The notes under the pieces were generated by a model. That model did no database searches, was not told the origin of the DNA, and saw nothing but the letters and a program-made list of their open reading frames with translations. From assembly GCF_003323745.1 (NCBI RefSeq), contig NZ_QOIL01000001.1, positions 372,001 through 436,000 on the forward strand: DNA of 64,000 bases, read 5' to 3'. Made by a program: the position numbers and the translations under genes. This document shows, piece after piece, positions 16,028 to 27,893 of the stretch. The DNA comes from Sphaerisporangium album. Its GTDB lineage: Bacteria > Actinomycetota > Actinomycetes > Streptosporangiales > Streptosporangiaceae. Position 1 is the first letter of the stretch. Every line of letters begins with the position of its first letter.

Positions 16028-17895
16028 TTTGGTCCTTTCAGCGTCAGCGGCGGCACCTCGGGGGTGGGGAAGCCGAAGATGAGCCCGTAGAACGCGAGCT
16101 CGGCCTCAAGCGCCGCGACGATGGTTTCCTCTCGTCTCCAGCCGTGCTGTTCCCCCGGAAACGTCAGGTACGCCCACCGGCCGCCGTGCTCCTGAAGCGC
16201 GGCGACGAATCGTTCGGCCTGGCCGGGGTCGACGATGGCGTCTTCCAGGCCATGCATCATAAGCGCGGGTCCGGACGCCTGGGCGGCGTGCAGGGTGGGC
16301 GAGCGGTCCAGGTAGCGCTGCCGGGTCTCGGGCAGCGGGCCGATCAGGCCGTCCAGGTACCGGGACTCGAAGTCGTGCGTCTCCCGGGCCCAGCCTTCCG
16401 GGTCGGTGATCGCGTAGTGGGCGACGCAGCCGCGGAAGACGTCGCTGTGCACGAGCGCGGCGACCGACGTCCAGCCGCCCGCGCTGCCCCCGCGGATGGC
16501 GACGCGCCCGGGATCGGCGAGCCCGGCCCCGATCAGCCCCCGGGCGACGGTCTCGCTGTCGCGCACGTCCACGACGCCCCAGTTGTGCCGCAGGCGCTCA
16601 CGGTACTCCCGGCCGTACCCGGTCGAGCCGCCGTAGTTCACCTCGGCGACGCCGATGCCCCTGCTGGTGAAGTAGGCGATCTCCAGGTCGAACACCAGCG
16701 GGCTGACGCCGGTCGGCCCGCCGTGCACGAACATCACGTACGGGGACGGGACGCCGTCCCGCGCGCCCCGGGGAGGGTAGACGTGCGCGTGCACGCCGTC
16801 GAACACCATGGGCAGCGGCGCGGGCAGCACCTCGGGGTCGGGAAGCTCCTTGGCGGGGGACAGCACCTCGCACGCCCCGCTCTCCAGGTCCACCCGGACG
16901 ACCTCGAACGGCTTGTACGGGGTCGCCGCCACGCCGACCACGCGCGCGCCGTCCGGCGAGGCCGAGATGGTGGGCGCCCAGTAGGTGTACTCCTCGGCGA
17001 CGTCGGTCATCTCCCCGGTCTGCGGGTCGAGCACCCCGAGCCGCTTGCCGTCGGCCGTGCCGTACGTGGCGACGATCTTGTCCCCGGCGAGGGTGAACCA
17101 GCGGTAGCCGAGCTTCCAGGCCGCGTCGCCGAACTCCTGCGGCATGGGGGTGAGGTTGCGGGGCTCGCCGCCGTCCAGCGGGACCAGGTGGATGTTCCAC
17201 CAGCCGGTCGGGTCGGTGACCGCGTAGAGCGCGTCGTCGTCGCGCCACTCGAACTGCGCCACGGCCTCCTCGTGCCCGCCCGCGACGACGCGGTACGTCC
17301 CGGCGGTACCGTCGTCGCGCAGGGGGGCCACGCACAGGAAGGTGCCGTCCCAGGGCATGTTGGGGTGGTCGTAGCCGATCCAGGCGATCTGCCGCCCGCC
17401 GGGGGACACGCGGGGGTTGAACAGGAAGTGCTGCGCCGTCGCGACCACCCGGACCGGGCCGCCGCCGAGCGGCACCGCCACCAGGTCGCGCCGGTCCTCG
17501 GTCTCCCGGACGCACCACACCTCGTCGCCGTGGACGATCAGGTCCGCGTACCGCGACGGCCCCTCCGGGGTGAGCGGCACGGGCTCGCCGCCGGGGTCGA
17601 GGCGGTACAGCCGCTGGTCGTCCCAGTTCGTGAACACCAGCCCGCCGCCGGGCAGCGCCCGCCAGGAGCGGCCGCCGTACTCGATCACCCGGTTGCGCGC
17701 GTTCCAGCCCGGCGGCAGCACGTCGCCCACCCGGCCGTCCGGGGTGCGCCGCACCACGCACCGCCGCCCGCCCTCGGCCGGGCGCGGCTCGTCCCACCAG
17801 ACCTCCTCACCGCCCGGGGCGGGCACGATGTCGGCCCAGGACGGGCGGTCGTCCACGCGTGCGACGTCGGCTGCAGTGATGGGAGACTCGATCAC
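16024..17895 (-). CDS. S9 family (prolyl oligopeptidase-like) serine peptidase
   Basis: A 623-aa protein: an N-terminal beta-propeller-like region (about 1-360) and a C-terminal alpha/beta hydrolase domain. The catalytic Ser is in GGSAGGWTS, the Asp in the region MMHGLEDAIVDP, and the His in FPGEQHGW. The family cleaves short peptides, often after Pro or as acylaminoacyl peptidases. No signal peptide. GTG 17895 overlaps the upstream gene's stop (GTGA) and fits the family start, whereas the frame open further upstream is an artefact of high GC. Overlaps the M20 gene by 4 bp. Confidence 0.92.
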   Translation of the reverse strand: MIESPITAADVARVDDRPSWADIVPAPGGEEVWWDEPRPAEGGRRCVVRRTPDGRVGDVLPPGWNARNRVIEYGGRSWRALPGGGLVFTNWDDQRLYRLDPGGEPVPLTPEGPSRYADLIVHGDEVWCVRETEDRRDLVAVPLGGGPVRVVATAQHFLFNPRVSPGGRQIAWIGYDHPNMPWDGTFLCVAPLRDDGTAGTYRVVAGGHEEAVAQFEWRDDDALYAVTDPTGWWNIHLVPLDGGEPRNLTPMPQEFGDAAWKLGYRWFTLAGDKIVATYGTADGKRLGVLDPQTGEMTDVAEEYTYWAPTISASPDGARVVGVAATPYKPFEVVRVDLESGACEVLSPAKELPDPEVLPAPLPMVFDGVHAHVYPPRGARDGVPSPYVMFVHGGPTGVSPLVFDLEIAYFTSRGIGVAEVNYGGSTGYGREYRERLRHNWGVVDVRDSETVARGLIGAGLADPGRVAIRGGSAGGWTSVAALVHSDVFRGCVAHYAITDPEGWARETHDFESRYLDGLIGPLPETRQRYLDRSPTLHAAQASGPALMMHGLEDAIVDPGQAERFVAALQEHGGRWAYLTFPGEQHGWRREETIVAALEAELAFYGLIFGFPTPEVPPLTLKGPK

Positions 17896-19058
17896 CAGGT
17901 GCCCTCTGAGGATGGGAGCGGAAACGGAAGCGGGACATCGAACGGGTGGATGACATGGACGATTCCCCCGCTGCCGGCCGCGCGTAACCAGACGTGCTCG
18001 AATGCGGCCCGCGGATAGGTTCTCTTGACCGTGTCGTCGGAGGGCGCCGCCGGATCGTTGGCGATCACGTCGCCCTCGGGGGTGAAGCCGGTCACCACCA
18101 TGAGGTGGCCGCCCGTGGAGTACCCCGCCCCGGGGAGCTCGCGTTCCTTGAACGACTGCGAGGTGATCACCGGGACGCCGGCGCGGATGAAGCGTTCCAG
18201 CTCGGCCAGCGAGCGCAGCCGGGTGACGAACCCGTCCATCCCGTACCGACCGGCGTACGCCACCGCGAACGGCCAGTTCCCCGTCCCCTGGTAGCTGTGG
18301 TCGTACATGTCGCGGGCCGCGTGGTCCACGGCCGGGCACGGGTCGGCGGGGTCCACGAAGGCCAGCTCCTCCGGGGCCGGCCCCGCGCCCCAGTACTGGA
18401 GCACCATCGCCACCGAGGCGGGGCTGCACCAGGAGTCCCCGCCGCCGCCCCACTCGGGGTAGTGGCCGGCGTGCAGCCACTGCGAGCGCGGCGGCACGTC
18501 CAGCTCGGCGCCGCGGGCCTCCCCGGGCGCGCTGACCGGCACCCCGGCCCGCGCGGGCGGCGCCGAGGCCATCACCCCGGCCGCGCGCACCCGCGCGCCC
18601 GCCCCGTACAGGGTGATCCGCAGCCGGTAGGACCGCACGGGACGGGCAGCGACGAAGGTGTCGACCGCGACGTCGCCGTCCTCGTCGCCCTGGCCGGGCA
18701 GCGAGGTGCGGTGGATGTCGTCCCCGCCCTCGGCCCAGCGGCCCATGTCGTACCACTTGGTCAGCCCGCCGGTCACCGTGCGCGCCCGCAGCTCCACGCG
18801 CAGCCACGAGCCCTTGGGCGCCGCCGCCGTCCAGGAGGGCACCAGCTCGGTGGCCGGGAAGCCGATCTCGTGCTCCTCGGAGGTCCATCGCGTGTACGGC
18901 CAGGCGGTGGTGTCGCCGCCGAACGGGTCGAGGTAGCCGGTCACGCCGCTCTCCGAGGGGATCACTGCGGTCCATCGGTGGAGGGCGACACGGCTGAGTC
19001 CGGCGGGCGATGGGGTGACCACCTTGCCGATTGTGGTTTCGGGGTTCACCCGGCACAT
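17892..19058 (-). CDS. C39-family-like cysteine peptidase
   Basis: A 388-aa protein with an N-terminal beta-rich region (about 1-190) and a C-terminal papain-like C39 domain. The Cys is in GGDSWCSPASVAMVL, the His in GGHLMVVTGF and the Asp in VIANDPAA. No signal peptide is evident. It heads the operon C39-S9-M20; its stop overlaps the S9 GTG start by 4 bp. The three together look like a peptide-degradation unit, though where it meets its substrate is unknown. Start could also be the GTG at 19049. Confidence 0.85.
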   Translation of the reverse strand: MCRVNPETTIGKVVTPSPAGLSRVALHRWTAVIPSESGVTGYLDPFGGDTTAWPYTRWTSEEHEIGFPATELVPSWTAAAPKGSWLRVELRARTVTGGLTKWYDMGRWAEGGDDIHRTSLPGQGDEDGDVAVDTFVAARPVRSYRLRITLYGAGARVRAAGVMASAPPARAGVPVSAPGEARGAELDVPPRSQWLHAGHYPEWGGGGDSWCSPASVAMVLQYWGAGPAPEELAFVDPADPCPAVDHAARDMYDHSYQGTGNWPFAVAYAGRYGMDGFVTRLRSLAELERFIRAGVPVITSQSFKERELPGAGYSTGGHLMVVTGFTPEGDVIANDPAAPSDDTVKRTYPRAAFEHVWLRAAGSGGIVHVIHPFDVPLPFPLPSSEGTW

Positions 19059-19147
19059 CGGATGGTTTACGTATCGTCCGGCCCGCCCCCGCGGCCGGGC
19101 GGGGCCGCCGCGCCCGCGTGGACCTGCCGGTATCGACCCAGGTCAGG

Positions 19148-19951
19148 ATGGGTATCGTCAGTCTCATGCACGATCTCGCAGACGTGCGGGTCCTCGTCTA
19201 CCGGCGTTTCGCCGAGCGGGGAGAGCCGCCGCGGCCCGAGGAGGTCGCCGCCGAGCTCGGCATCGGGACGCCCGAGGCGCTCGAGGCGCTCCGCGCGCTG
19301 CACGACGCCCACCTGCTCGTGCTGGACGACGACCGGCGGCGGATCGTCATGGCCCACCCCTGGTCGGCGGTGCCGCTCGGATTCGTCGTGGCCGGCACGC
19401 GGGTCAAGTGGTGGGGCGGCTGCGCCTGGGACTCGTTCGCGATCCCCGCGCTGGTCGGCGAGCCGTGCCTGGTCGCCACCCACTGCCCCGGTTGCGGCCG
19501 CGCCCTGGCGCTGGACGTCTGCCCCGACGAGCCGCCGACGGCGGACCTGGTGGCCCACTTCCTGGTGCCGATCCCGCGCATGTGGGACGACGTGATGTTC
19601 GCCTGCGGGCACCAGGCGCTGTTCTGCTCCGAGGAGCACGTCGGGCGGTGGCTGCGCGAGACCCGCAATCCCCGGGGCGTGATCCTCGACCTGCGCACTC
19701 TGTGGCTGCTCGCCACCCGGTGGTACGCCGGCCGCCTCACCCGCGAGTACCGCCGCCGCAGCCCGGACGAGGCGCGGGCGCTGTTCGGGGAGCTCGGCCT
19801 TTCCGGCCCCTTCTGGGGCGGCGAGGCGCCGGAGCCCGAGCCGGCCGTCGAGCGGGGGCTGGCGCGCACCGAGCCGGCCCTGCTGACCCGGTCCGGCCCG
19901 GCGGCGTCCGCGTGGAAGGCGGCCGGGGCCGGGCCGGCGTCGGACGTATAG
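19148..19951 (+). CDS. MerB-like (alkylmercury lyase family) protein
   Basis: About 267 aa. The N-terminal ~65 residues form a winged-helix-like segment (PEEVAAELGIGTPEALEALRAL), as in MerB. The core keeps the catalytic positions seen in MerB: Cys92 and Asp95 in GGCAWD, and a second Cys at about 153 in FACGHQALFC. A further CPGCG pair lies between. The C-terminus is longer than in classic MerB. No merA, merT or merR lies nearby, so real organomercurial cleavage is unproven. The start is uncertain between ATG 19148 and ATG 19166. Confidence 0.8.
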   Translation: MGIVSLMHDLADVRVLVYRRFAERGEPPRPEEVAAELGIGTPEALEALRALHDAHLLVLDDDRRRIVMAHPWSAVPLGFVVAGTRVKWWGGCAWDSFAIPALVGEPCLVATHCPGCGRALALDVCPDEPPTADLVAHFLVPIPRMWDDVMFACGHQALFCSEEHVGRWLRETRNPRGVILDLRTLWLLATRWYAGRLTREYRRRSPDEARALFGELGLSGPFWGGEAPEPEPAVERGLARTEPALLTRSGPAASAWKAAGAGPASDV

Positions 19952-19966
19952 CGGTCCGGGAGCGCG

Positions 19967-21076
19967 TCAGAGGTAGAGGCCGGTCGTCTCCGCGGGCGAG
20001 GCCGGGACCGCGCCCGCCCGTCCGGAGCGCAGCGCGAACAGCTCCGCCAGCGTCGCCCCCGCCGGGCCGACCCCCTCCGAGGAGCCCAGCCACTCGACCG
20101 CCTCGGCGTACGGCAGGCGGCCCGCCTCGACCTGGGCCAGGCAGCGGCCCGGGCGGACCACCGCCGGGTGCAGCCGGGACAGCTCCTCGTTGGTGGTCAC
20201 GGCCACCAGCACGTCCCTTCCCTGCCCGAGCAGCCCGTCGGTGAGGTTCAGCAGGCGCGACAGCCCCTGCCCTGTGGCCTCCTTCGCCTCGGCGCGGATG
20301 AGCTCGTCGCAGTCCTCCAGCACCAGCAGACGCCAGCGGTGGCCGTCGTCGTCGGAGTCGTACCCGACGGCGACCTCCATCAGGTAGCCGGGGTCGGCGA
20401 ACAGCCGCTCGGGGTCGAGCACGCAGTCGACCTGGCACCATTCGGCCCATTCGCGGGCCAGGGCCCGCAGCGCGGTGGTCTTGCCCGTGCCCGGGGGCCC
20501 GTGCAACAGGAGCAGCCGCCCGTCGACCTCGGACGGCGTCACGCGCATCAGGCCCTCCAGTCCCTTGCGCGCCGCCTTGGAATAGTTGGCCTGGATCGCC
20601 GGCCACAGCGGCGCGCTGATGGGGCGCTCGGTGCGGCGGGGCCCGCGGGCGCCCGTCCACCAGAACCCCATGTCGACGTGGCCGCTGTCCTGCGGCATCG
20701 GCTCGACCGCGTCCTTGGTGGCCTCCTCCAGCACCGAGCGGGCGAGCTCGTCGCTGACGGCCGTCACGGTGATGATGGCGGCGCGGTTGCTGAACCGGAC
20801 CGCCCGGAGCGTCCACCCGTCCCCGCACGCCAGGCGCGAGTCGCGGCCGTCCTGCTCGCGCGCGGAGCGGGTCAGTCGGGCCTGGGCCGGCATGAGCGCC
20901 GCGTCGGGGCGCACCCGTTCCAGGCTGGCGGAACGCGCGTAGGGCTGGTTCCCGTTGGCGAACGGGGACAGTGCCAGCGCGTCGATGACATCGATCGGCG
21001 AGTCGCCGTCGTCAAGCCACACCCGCATGGGCAGGGCTTCCGCGGCGGGGAAACGGACCTCCTCCACAATGGACAT
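19967..21076 (-). CDS. DUF5925 / AAA-family ATPase
   Basis: About 369 aa. The N-terminal half (about 1-170) matches the actinobacterial DUF5925 arrangement, and the C-terminal half is a single AAA module. Walker A is LLLHGPPGTGKTTALRAL, Walker B is RLLVLEDCDEL, sensor 1 is VLVAVTTNEE and an Arg-finger-like RPGRCLA follows. The role is unknown; such ATPases remodel proteins. ATG 21076 starts MSIVEEVRF; a longer start at 21112 adds 12 residues. It is convergent with the MerB-like gene, 15 bp apart. Confidence 0.85.
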   Translation of the reverse strand: MSIVEEVRFPAAEALPMRVWLDDGDSPIDVIDALALSPFANGNQPYARSASLERVRPDAALMPAQARLTRSAREQDGRDSRLACGDGWTLRAVRFSNRAAIITVTAVSDELARSVLEEATKDAVEPMPQDSGHVDMGFWWTGARGPRRTERPISAPLWPAIQANYSKAARKGLEGLMRVTPSEVDGRLLLLHGPPGTGKTTALRALAREWAEWCQVDCVLDPERLFADPGYLMEVAVGYDSDDDGHRWRLLVLEDCDELIRAEAKEATGQGLSRLLNLTDGLLGQGRDVLVAVTTNEELSRLHPAVVRPGRCLAQVEAGRLPYAEAVEWLGSSEGVGPAGATLAELFALRSGRAGAVPASPAETTGLYL

Positions 21077-21316
21077 ATATTCATAATTCAGCCGATTGTG
21101 CGGGAAGTCCAAGCATTTTCGCGCAGAGTTACAAAACGAGTCGGTATCGAGAAACCCCGGATCGCCGAACCCCCCATGTGGGCATCAGCATGCGGATAGG
21201 GTTGGCAAGATGCGGATTCCGCTCACCGCGCGCCGCGAAGCCGAGGTTCGGGCGCAGGGTGGGAAGACGGGTCCGCGCGCCGGTCCGGAAAGCGCTCGTT
21301 CCCCCTGGAGTTGTTC

Positions 21317-22096
21317 GTGGCCATCGACATCGTGACGCGCAGAGACTGGGGCGCCCGTGCCCCCCGAGGTTCCTATTCCACTCTGACCTCCACAAAAGGC
21401 GTCAAAGTCCACTACACGGGTGGCAGGGTGGAACCGGCGATCTTGGAGGACCACGACCGCTGCGTCGCCATGGTGAAGTCCATCCAGAACTTCCACATGG
21501 ACGGCAACGGCTGGATCGACATCGGCTACAGCATGATCGCCTGTGGTCACCGCAAGGTCTTCGTCGGGCGGGGCCCCAAGCACCTGCCCGCCGCCAACGG
21601 GCCCGACCTCAACAGCGGCCACTACGCCGTCCTCGCCCTCGTCGGCAACGCGGGCCTGGTCCAGCCCAACGACGAGATGCTCCACGGCGTCCTGGACGCG
21701 ATCGCCTACCTCCGCGAGACCGGCGGCGCGGGCCGGGAGATCAAGGGCCACCGCGACGGCTACTCCACCGACTGCCCCGGCGACCGCCTGTACGCGTGGG
21801 TGAAGAAGGGCGCGCCCCGGCCCGGCGGCGGGCAGACGCCCCCCGACCCCGAGCCGGGAGACCACCCGAGGTTCCCCGGCCGCCTGCTGAAGTACCCGCC
21901 GGTCATGCGCGGCGACGATGTCCGCACGTGGCAGGCGCAGATGAAGAAGCGCGGCGCGAACATCGACGCGGACGGCGCCTACGGCCCCGCCTCGAAGGCC
22001 GCTTGTCTCGCCTTCCAGCGGCAGCAGGGCCTGGACGCCGACGGCGTCGTCGGCAAGCTCACCTGGGACGCCGCCTGGGAGGCCCCGCTCTCCTGA
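21317..22096 (+). CDS. N-acetylmuramoyl-L-alanine amidase with peptidoglycan-binding domain
   Basis: A 259-aa protein: an amidase_2/PGRP-type zinc amidase domain (about 1-160) followed by a Pro-rich linker and a C-terminal PG_binding_1 domain (about 190-255; MRGDDVRTWQAQMKKRG, GPASKAACLAFQRQQGL, DGVVGKLTWDAAW). Zinc ligands are visible as VHYTGG (His) and KGHRDGYSTDCPG (His, Cys). It cleaves the amide bond between MurNAc and L-Ala. No signal peptide is present, as in phage endolysins, so export is unexplained. GGAG six bases before the GTG at 21317 fixes the start. Confidence 0.92.
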   Translation: MAIDIVTRRDWGARAPRGSYSTLTSTKGVKVHYTGGRVEPAILEDHDRCVAMVKSIQNFHMDGNGWIDIGYSMIACGHRKVFVGRGPKHLPAANGPDLNSGHYAVLALVGNAGLVQPNDEMLHGVLDAIAYLRETGGAGREIKGHRDGYSTDCPGDRLYAWVKKGAPRPGGGQTPPDPEPGDHPRFPGRLLKYPPVMRGDDVRTWQAQMKKRGANIDADGAYGPASKAACLAFQRQQGLDADGVVGKLTWDAAWEAPLS

Positions 22097-22251
22097 CCGG
22101 CGCGGGCGGTGCTGCGCCCGGACGGCTGACAGGCCCCGCTCACCAGAGACCCTCCCGGCCGCCGCCACCCGGGTCACGCAGAGCGACCCCGATCGCGCGG
22201 AGGGGTCCCCGGCGTCCCGTCCCGGACGGCGAATCGCTTACGATCCGGGAC

Positions 22252-24092
22252 ATGAGGGTGCAGCCTGAGGAGTTCCGTCCGGCCGCCGGGTTCCCTCCCG
22301 CCACGCGGGACGACTGGCGGCGGCTCGCCGTGGGCGTGCTGCGCGGATCGGGCGTGGAGGCGGGCTCGCCCGAGGAGGCCCTGGCCTCCCTGTCGTTCAC
22401 CACCTACGACGGCGTGACGATCGCGCCGCTGTACGACGCCGCCGACCTGCCCGGGGACGCCGGGCTCCCCGGATTCGCCCCGTACGTCAGGGGCTCCCGG
22501 GCCGCCGGCGCCGCGCCGGGGGGCTGGGACGTACGCCAGCGCCACGCCCACCCCGACCCGGCCGCCACCCGCGAGGCCGCGCTGGCGGACCTGGAGAACG
22601 GCGTCACCTCGCTGTGGCTGGTGCTCGGCGAGGACGGCCTGGACCCGGCCGCCCTGCCCCAGGCCCTGGACGGTGTCCACCTCGACCTCGCCCCCGTCGT
22701 GCTCGACGCCGGAGCCCGCACGCAGGAGGCCGCCGACGCCTACCTGCGGCTGGCCGCCGGGCTCGGCGTCGCCCCCGCGGGCGGCAACCTCGGCGCCGAC
22801 CCCCTCGGCCTGCGCGCCCGCACCGGCGTCCGGGCTCCCCTCACCGAACCGGCCGCGCTGGCCGCCCTCGCCCGCCGCGCCGCCGAGTTCCCCGGGCTCC
22901 GGGCGCTCACCGTCGACGCCACCCCGTACCACGACGCGGGCGGCGGCGACGCCGAGGAACTCGGCTGCTCGATCGCCACCGGGGTCGCCTACCTGCGGGC
23001 GCTCACCGACGCCGGCCTCACGATCGAGGAGGCGTTCGGCCAGATCGAGTTCCGCTACGCCGCCACCGCCGACCAGTTCCTCACGATGGCGAAGTTCCGC
23101 GCGGCCCGGCGGCTGTGGGCGCGGGTCGCCGAGGCGTGCGGCGTTCCCGGGCACGGCGGGCAGGTCCAGCACGCGGTCACCTCCTCGGCGATGATGACCG
23201 CCCGGGACCCCTGGGTGAACATGCTGCGCACGACGCTCGCCTGCTTCGGCGCGGGCACCGGCGGAGCGCAGGCCGTCACCGTCCAGCCGTTCGACGCCCG
23301 GCTCGGGCTGCCCGACGCCTTCGCCCGGCGCGTCGCCCGCAACACCCACGCCCTGCTGGTCGAGGAGGCCGGCGTGGCGCACGTCCTGGACCCGGCGGGC
23401 GGCTCCTGGTACGTCGAGCGGCTCACCGCCGACCTCGCCGAGGCGGCCTGGCAGTGGTTCCAGGACATCGAGCGCGCCGGGGGAGCCGCGGCGGCCCTGG
23501 ACCGGCTCGTCCCCGAGCGCCTCGCCGCCACCTGGGCGCGCCGGTCCCGCGACATCGCCCATCGCACCTACCCGATCACCGGCGTCAGCGAGTTCCCCGA
23601 CCCGCGGGAGCGGCGCCTGGTGAGGCCCCCCGCGCCCGAGCCCGCCGGGGGAGGCCTGCCCCGCGTGCGCTACGCGGGCGCGTACGAGGACCTGCGCGAC
23701 CGCGCCGACCGCGCCGCCGGCGCCGAGGCCCGGCCCGCGGTGTTCCTGGCGACCATCGGCCCGGTCGCGGCCCACACCGCGCGGGCCTCCTTCGCCGCCA
23801 ACCTCTTCCAGGCGGGCGGCCTCGCCACCGTCGCGAGCGGCCCCGGCACCGACCCCGCCGCCATCGCCGAGGCGTTCCGCCGCAGCGGCACGTCCGTCGC
23901 CTGCTTGTGTTCCAGTGACAAGCTGTACGCCGAGCACGCCGTCCCCGTCGCCGCCGCGCTGAGGGAGGCGGGCGCGAAGAGCGTCTGGCTGGCGGGCAAG
24001 GGACGCTACGACGGCGTGGACGCCGTCCTGCACGCCGGGTGCGACGCCCTGGACGTGCTGCACGCCACCTTCGACGACCTGGGAGTGGCCCC

Positions 24093-24096
<4 letters not shown>
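22252..24096 (+). CDS. mutA: Methylmalonyl-CoA mutase small (alpha-type, non-catalytic) subunit
   Basis: A 614-aa subunit with the mutase TIM-barrel (about 70-460; [29 protein letters not shown]) and a degenerate C-terminal Rossmann domain. The cobalamin-binding D-x-H-x-x-G is absent; the equivalent place reads GPVAAHTAR. This is normal for the small subunit of the heterodimeric enzyme, which does not bind B12. The complex converts (R)-methylmalonyl-CoA to succinyl-CoA. The stop overlaps the mutB ATG (ATGA). GTG 22258 is an alternative start. No B12 riboswitch is visible upstream. Confidence 0.95.
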
Positions 24097-26262
<2,166 letters not shown>

Positions 26263-26276
<14 letters not shown>

Positions 26277-27246
26277 GTCGTACGTCCAGGGGGTGCGCGA
26301 GGGCTCCATCGGCTGGATCGCGCGGGCGATCACCCTGGTCGAGTCCACCCGGGCCGACCACAGGGACCTGGCCCAGCGGCTGCTCGTCGAGCTGACCCCC
26401 CTGTCCGGCAAGGCCAGGCGGGTCGGCGTCACCGGCGTGCCCGGCGTCGGCAAGTCGACCTTCATCGACGCGCTCGGCGTCCACCTGACCGGGCAGGGCC
26501 TGCGGGTCGCCGTGCTCGCCGTGGACCCCTCCTCGACGCGCACCGGCGGCAGCATCCTCGGCGACAAGACCCGCATGGCACGCCTGTCGGCCGACCCGAA
26601 CGCCTTCATCCGGCCCTCGCCCACCTCCGGCACGCTCGGCGGCGTCACCAAGGCCACCCGCGAGGCGATGGTCGTCGTCGAGGCGGCGGGTTTCGACGTC
26701 GTCCTGGTCGAGACCGTCGGCGTCGGGCAGTCCGAGACCGCCGTCGCCGACATGGTCGACACGTTCCTGCTGCTCACGCTCGCGCGGACGGGCGACCAGC
26801 TCCAGGGCATCAAGAAGGGCGTGCTGGAGCTGGCCGACGTGATCGCGGTCAACAAGGCCGACGGCCCGCACGAGATGGACGCGCGCAAGGCCGCCAGGGA
26901 GCTCGCGGGCGCGCTGCGGCTGCTGCGCGGGGGCGGCGGCACGTGGGACACCCCGGTGCTGACCTGCAGCGGCCTGGAGGGGGCCGGGCTGCCCGAGCTG
27001 TGGGCCACGATCGTGCGCCACCAGGACCAGCTCGAGTCCTCCGGGGGCCTCGCGGCCAAGCGCCGCCGCCAGCAGGTCGGCTGGACGTGGACGCTGGTGC
27101 GCGAGCGCCTGCTCGCCCGCCTGCTCGACCACCCCGAGGTCGCGGCGCTCGGCGCGGAGGTCGAGCGCGAGGTGCTGGAGGGCACCCTCACGCCGTCCCT
27201 GGCCGCGGACCGCCTGCTGGCCGCCTTCTCACGGCCGCCGTCCTAG
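26263..27246 (+). CDS. meaB: Methylmalonyl-CoA mutase-associated GTPase MeaB
   Basis: A 327-aa G3E-type GTPase that gates cofactor loading and protects the mutase from inactivation. Motifs: P-loop [14 protein letters not shown] (about 57-70), [18 protein letters not shown], the [10 protein letters not shown] Walker B region and NKADGP for guanine recognition. The ATG lies inside the end of mutB (14-bp overlap), so the three genes form one tightly coupled operon. Confidence 0.97.
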
Positions 27247-27473
27247 CCGAGCCCGGGGCGGCCTGGCGCCCCGGCCGGTCCGCGGTGGCCCCGGCGCGGT
27301 GGCGGGCCCCGTGGCGGCCGGCGGGCGAGGCGATGCCCGCCTCGTCATGACTTATTCGCCTGGGGACAGACGGCCACCCGAGGTGGAGAAAACTCCTCCG
27401 GCTCCGGCCTTCCGGCCACCGGGACGATGCGAAGGTGTCACCATGGCGACACACTCGGTTACCGGAGGTGCGC

Positions 27474-27893
27474 ATGAGCAGTGATCCGATGCTGTCTGAG
27501 GCCGTCGCCAGGGCGCTCGGCGGCGGCCGGGCGGCGCAGGCGGGGTGCCGTCCCGGGCACGGAGAGGCTCCTCTCGTGTACACCAGGGTGATCGGTCTGT
27601 GCCGCCTGGTGGGGGAGGAGCGCGTCTTCCGCGCGGCCTTCAGCCGCTCGCGGTCCCCCGTGGACGACGCGGCCGGCGGCACGGTGAGTGGTACGGCGAG
27701 TGGCACGGTGAGCGGCACGGCCGGGGGCACCGTGAACGGCGGTCCTCCTCCGGGGGACGGGGACGCCGGGGGGTGCTGTGAGGGCGACGAGCGGTGCGTC
27801 TGGGTGCTGGAACTGGACGTGGACGAGGTGATCCGCGACGCCCTCGACGACGACGCGCCCGTCTCCCGCGCGCCCGTGGCCCCGCGTGTCTGA
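27474..27893 (+). CDS. Small protein of unknown function with Gly-Thr repeat
   Basis: A 139-aa protein that I do not recognise. It begins MSSDPMLSEAVARALGGG, has a central run of G-T-x-x tetrapeptides (about 69-88) and a C-terminal segment RCVWVLELDVDEVIRDALDD that may be a beta-alpha element. GGAGG seven bases before the ATG at 27474 supports real translation. It stands alone between meaB and the MarR gene. Confidence 0.6.
   Translation: MSSDPMLSEAVARALGGGRAAQAGCRPGHGEAPLVYTRVIGLCRLVGEERVFRAAFSRSRSPVDDAAGGTVSGTASGTVSGTAGGTVNGGPPPGDGDAGGCCEGDERCVWVLELDVDEVIRDALDDDAPVSRAPVAPRV
27678..27737 (+). repeat. 12-nt tandem repeat, five units, in coding sequence
   Basis: Units GGCACGGTGAGT, GGTACGGCGAGT, GGCACGGTGAGC, GGCACGGCCGGG and GGCACCGTGAAC follow without gaps and encode G-T-(V/A)-(S/G/N). 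The 12-nt unit keeps frame, so copy number can change without breaking the gene. Confidence 0.85.

Noticed and set aside
14714-16090. Plus-strand open frame opposite the M20 peptidase
   Set aside because: No motif or RBS; it mirrors codon bias of the real minus-strand gene.
19031-19951. Mercury resistance operon
   Set aside because: Only a MerB-like gene is present; neighbours are a C39-type peptidase and an AAA ATPase.
22097-22251. Cobalamin riboswitch before mutA
   Set aside because: The gap is short and contains no recognisable B12 box; MutAB are not usually controlled this way in actinomycetes.
22174-24063. Minus-strand open frame of 629 codons opposite mutA
   Set aside because: Low-complexity Gly/Arg/Val translation with no family resemblance; mutA is certain.
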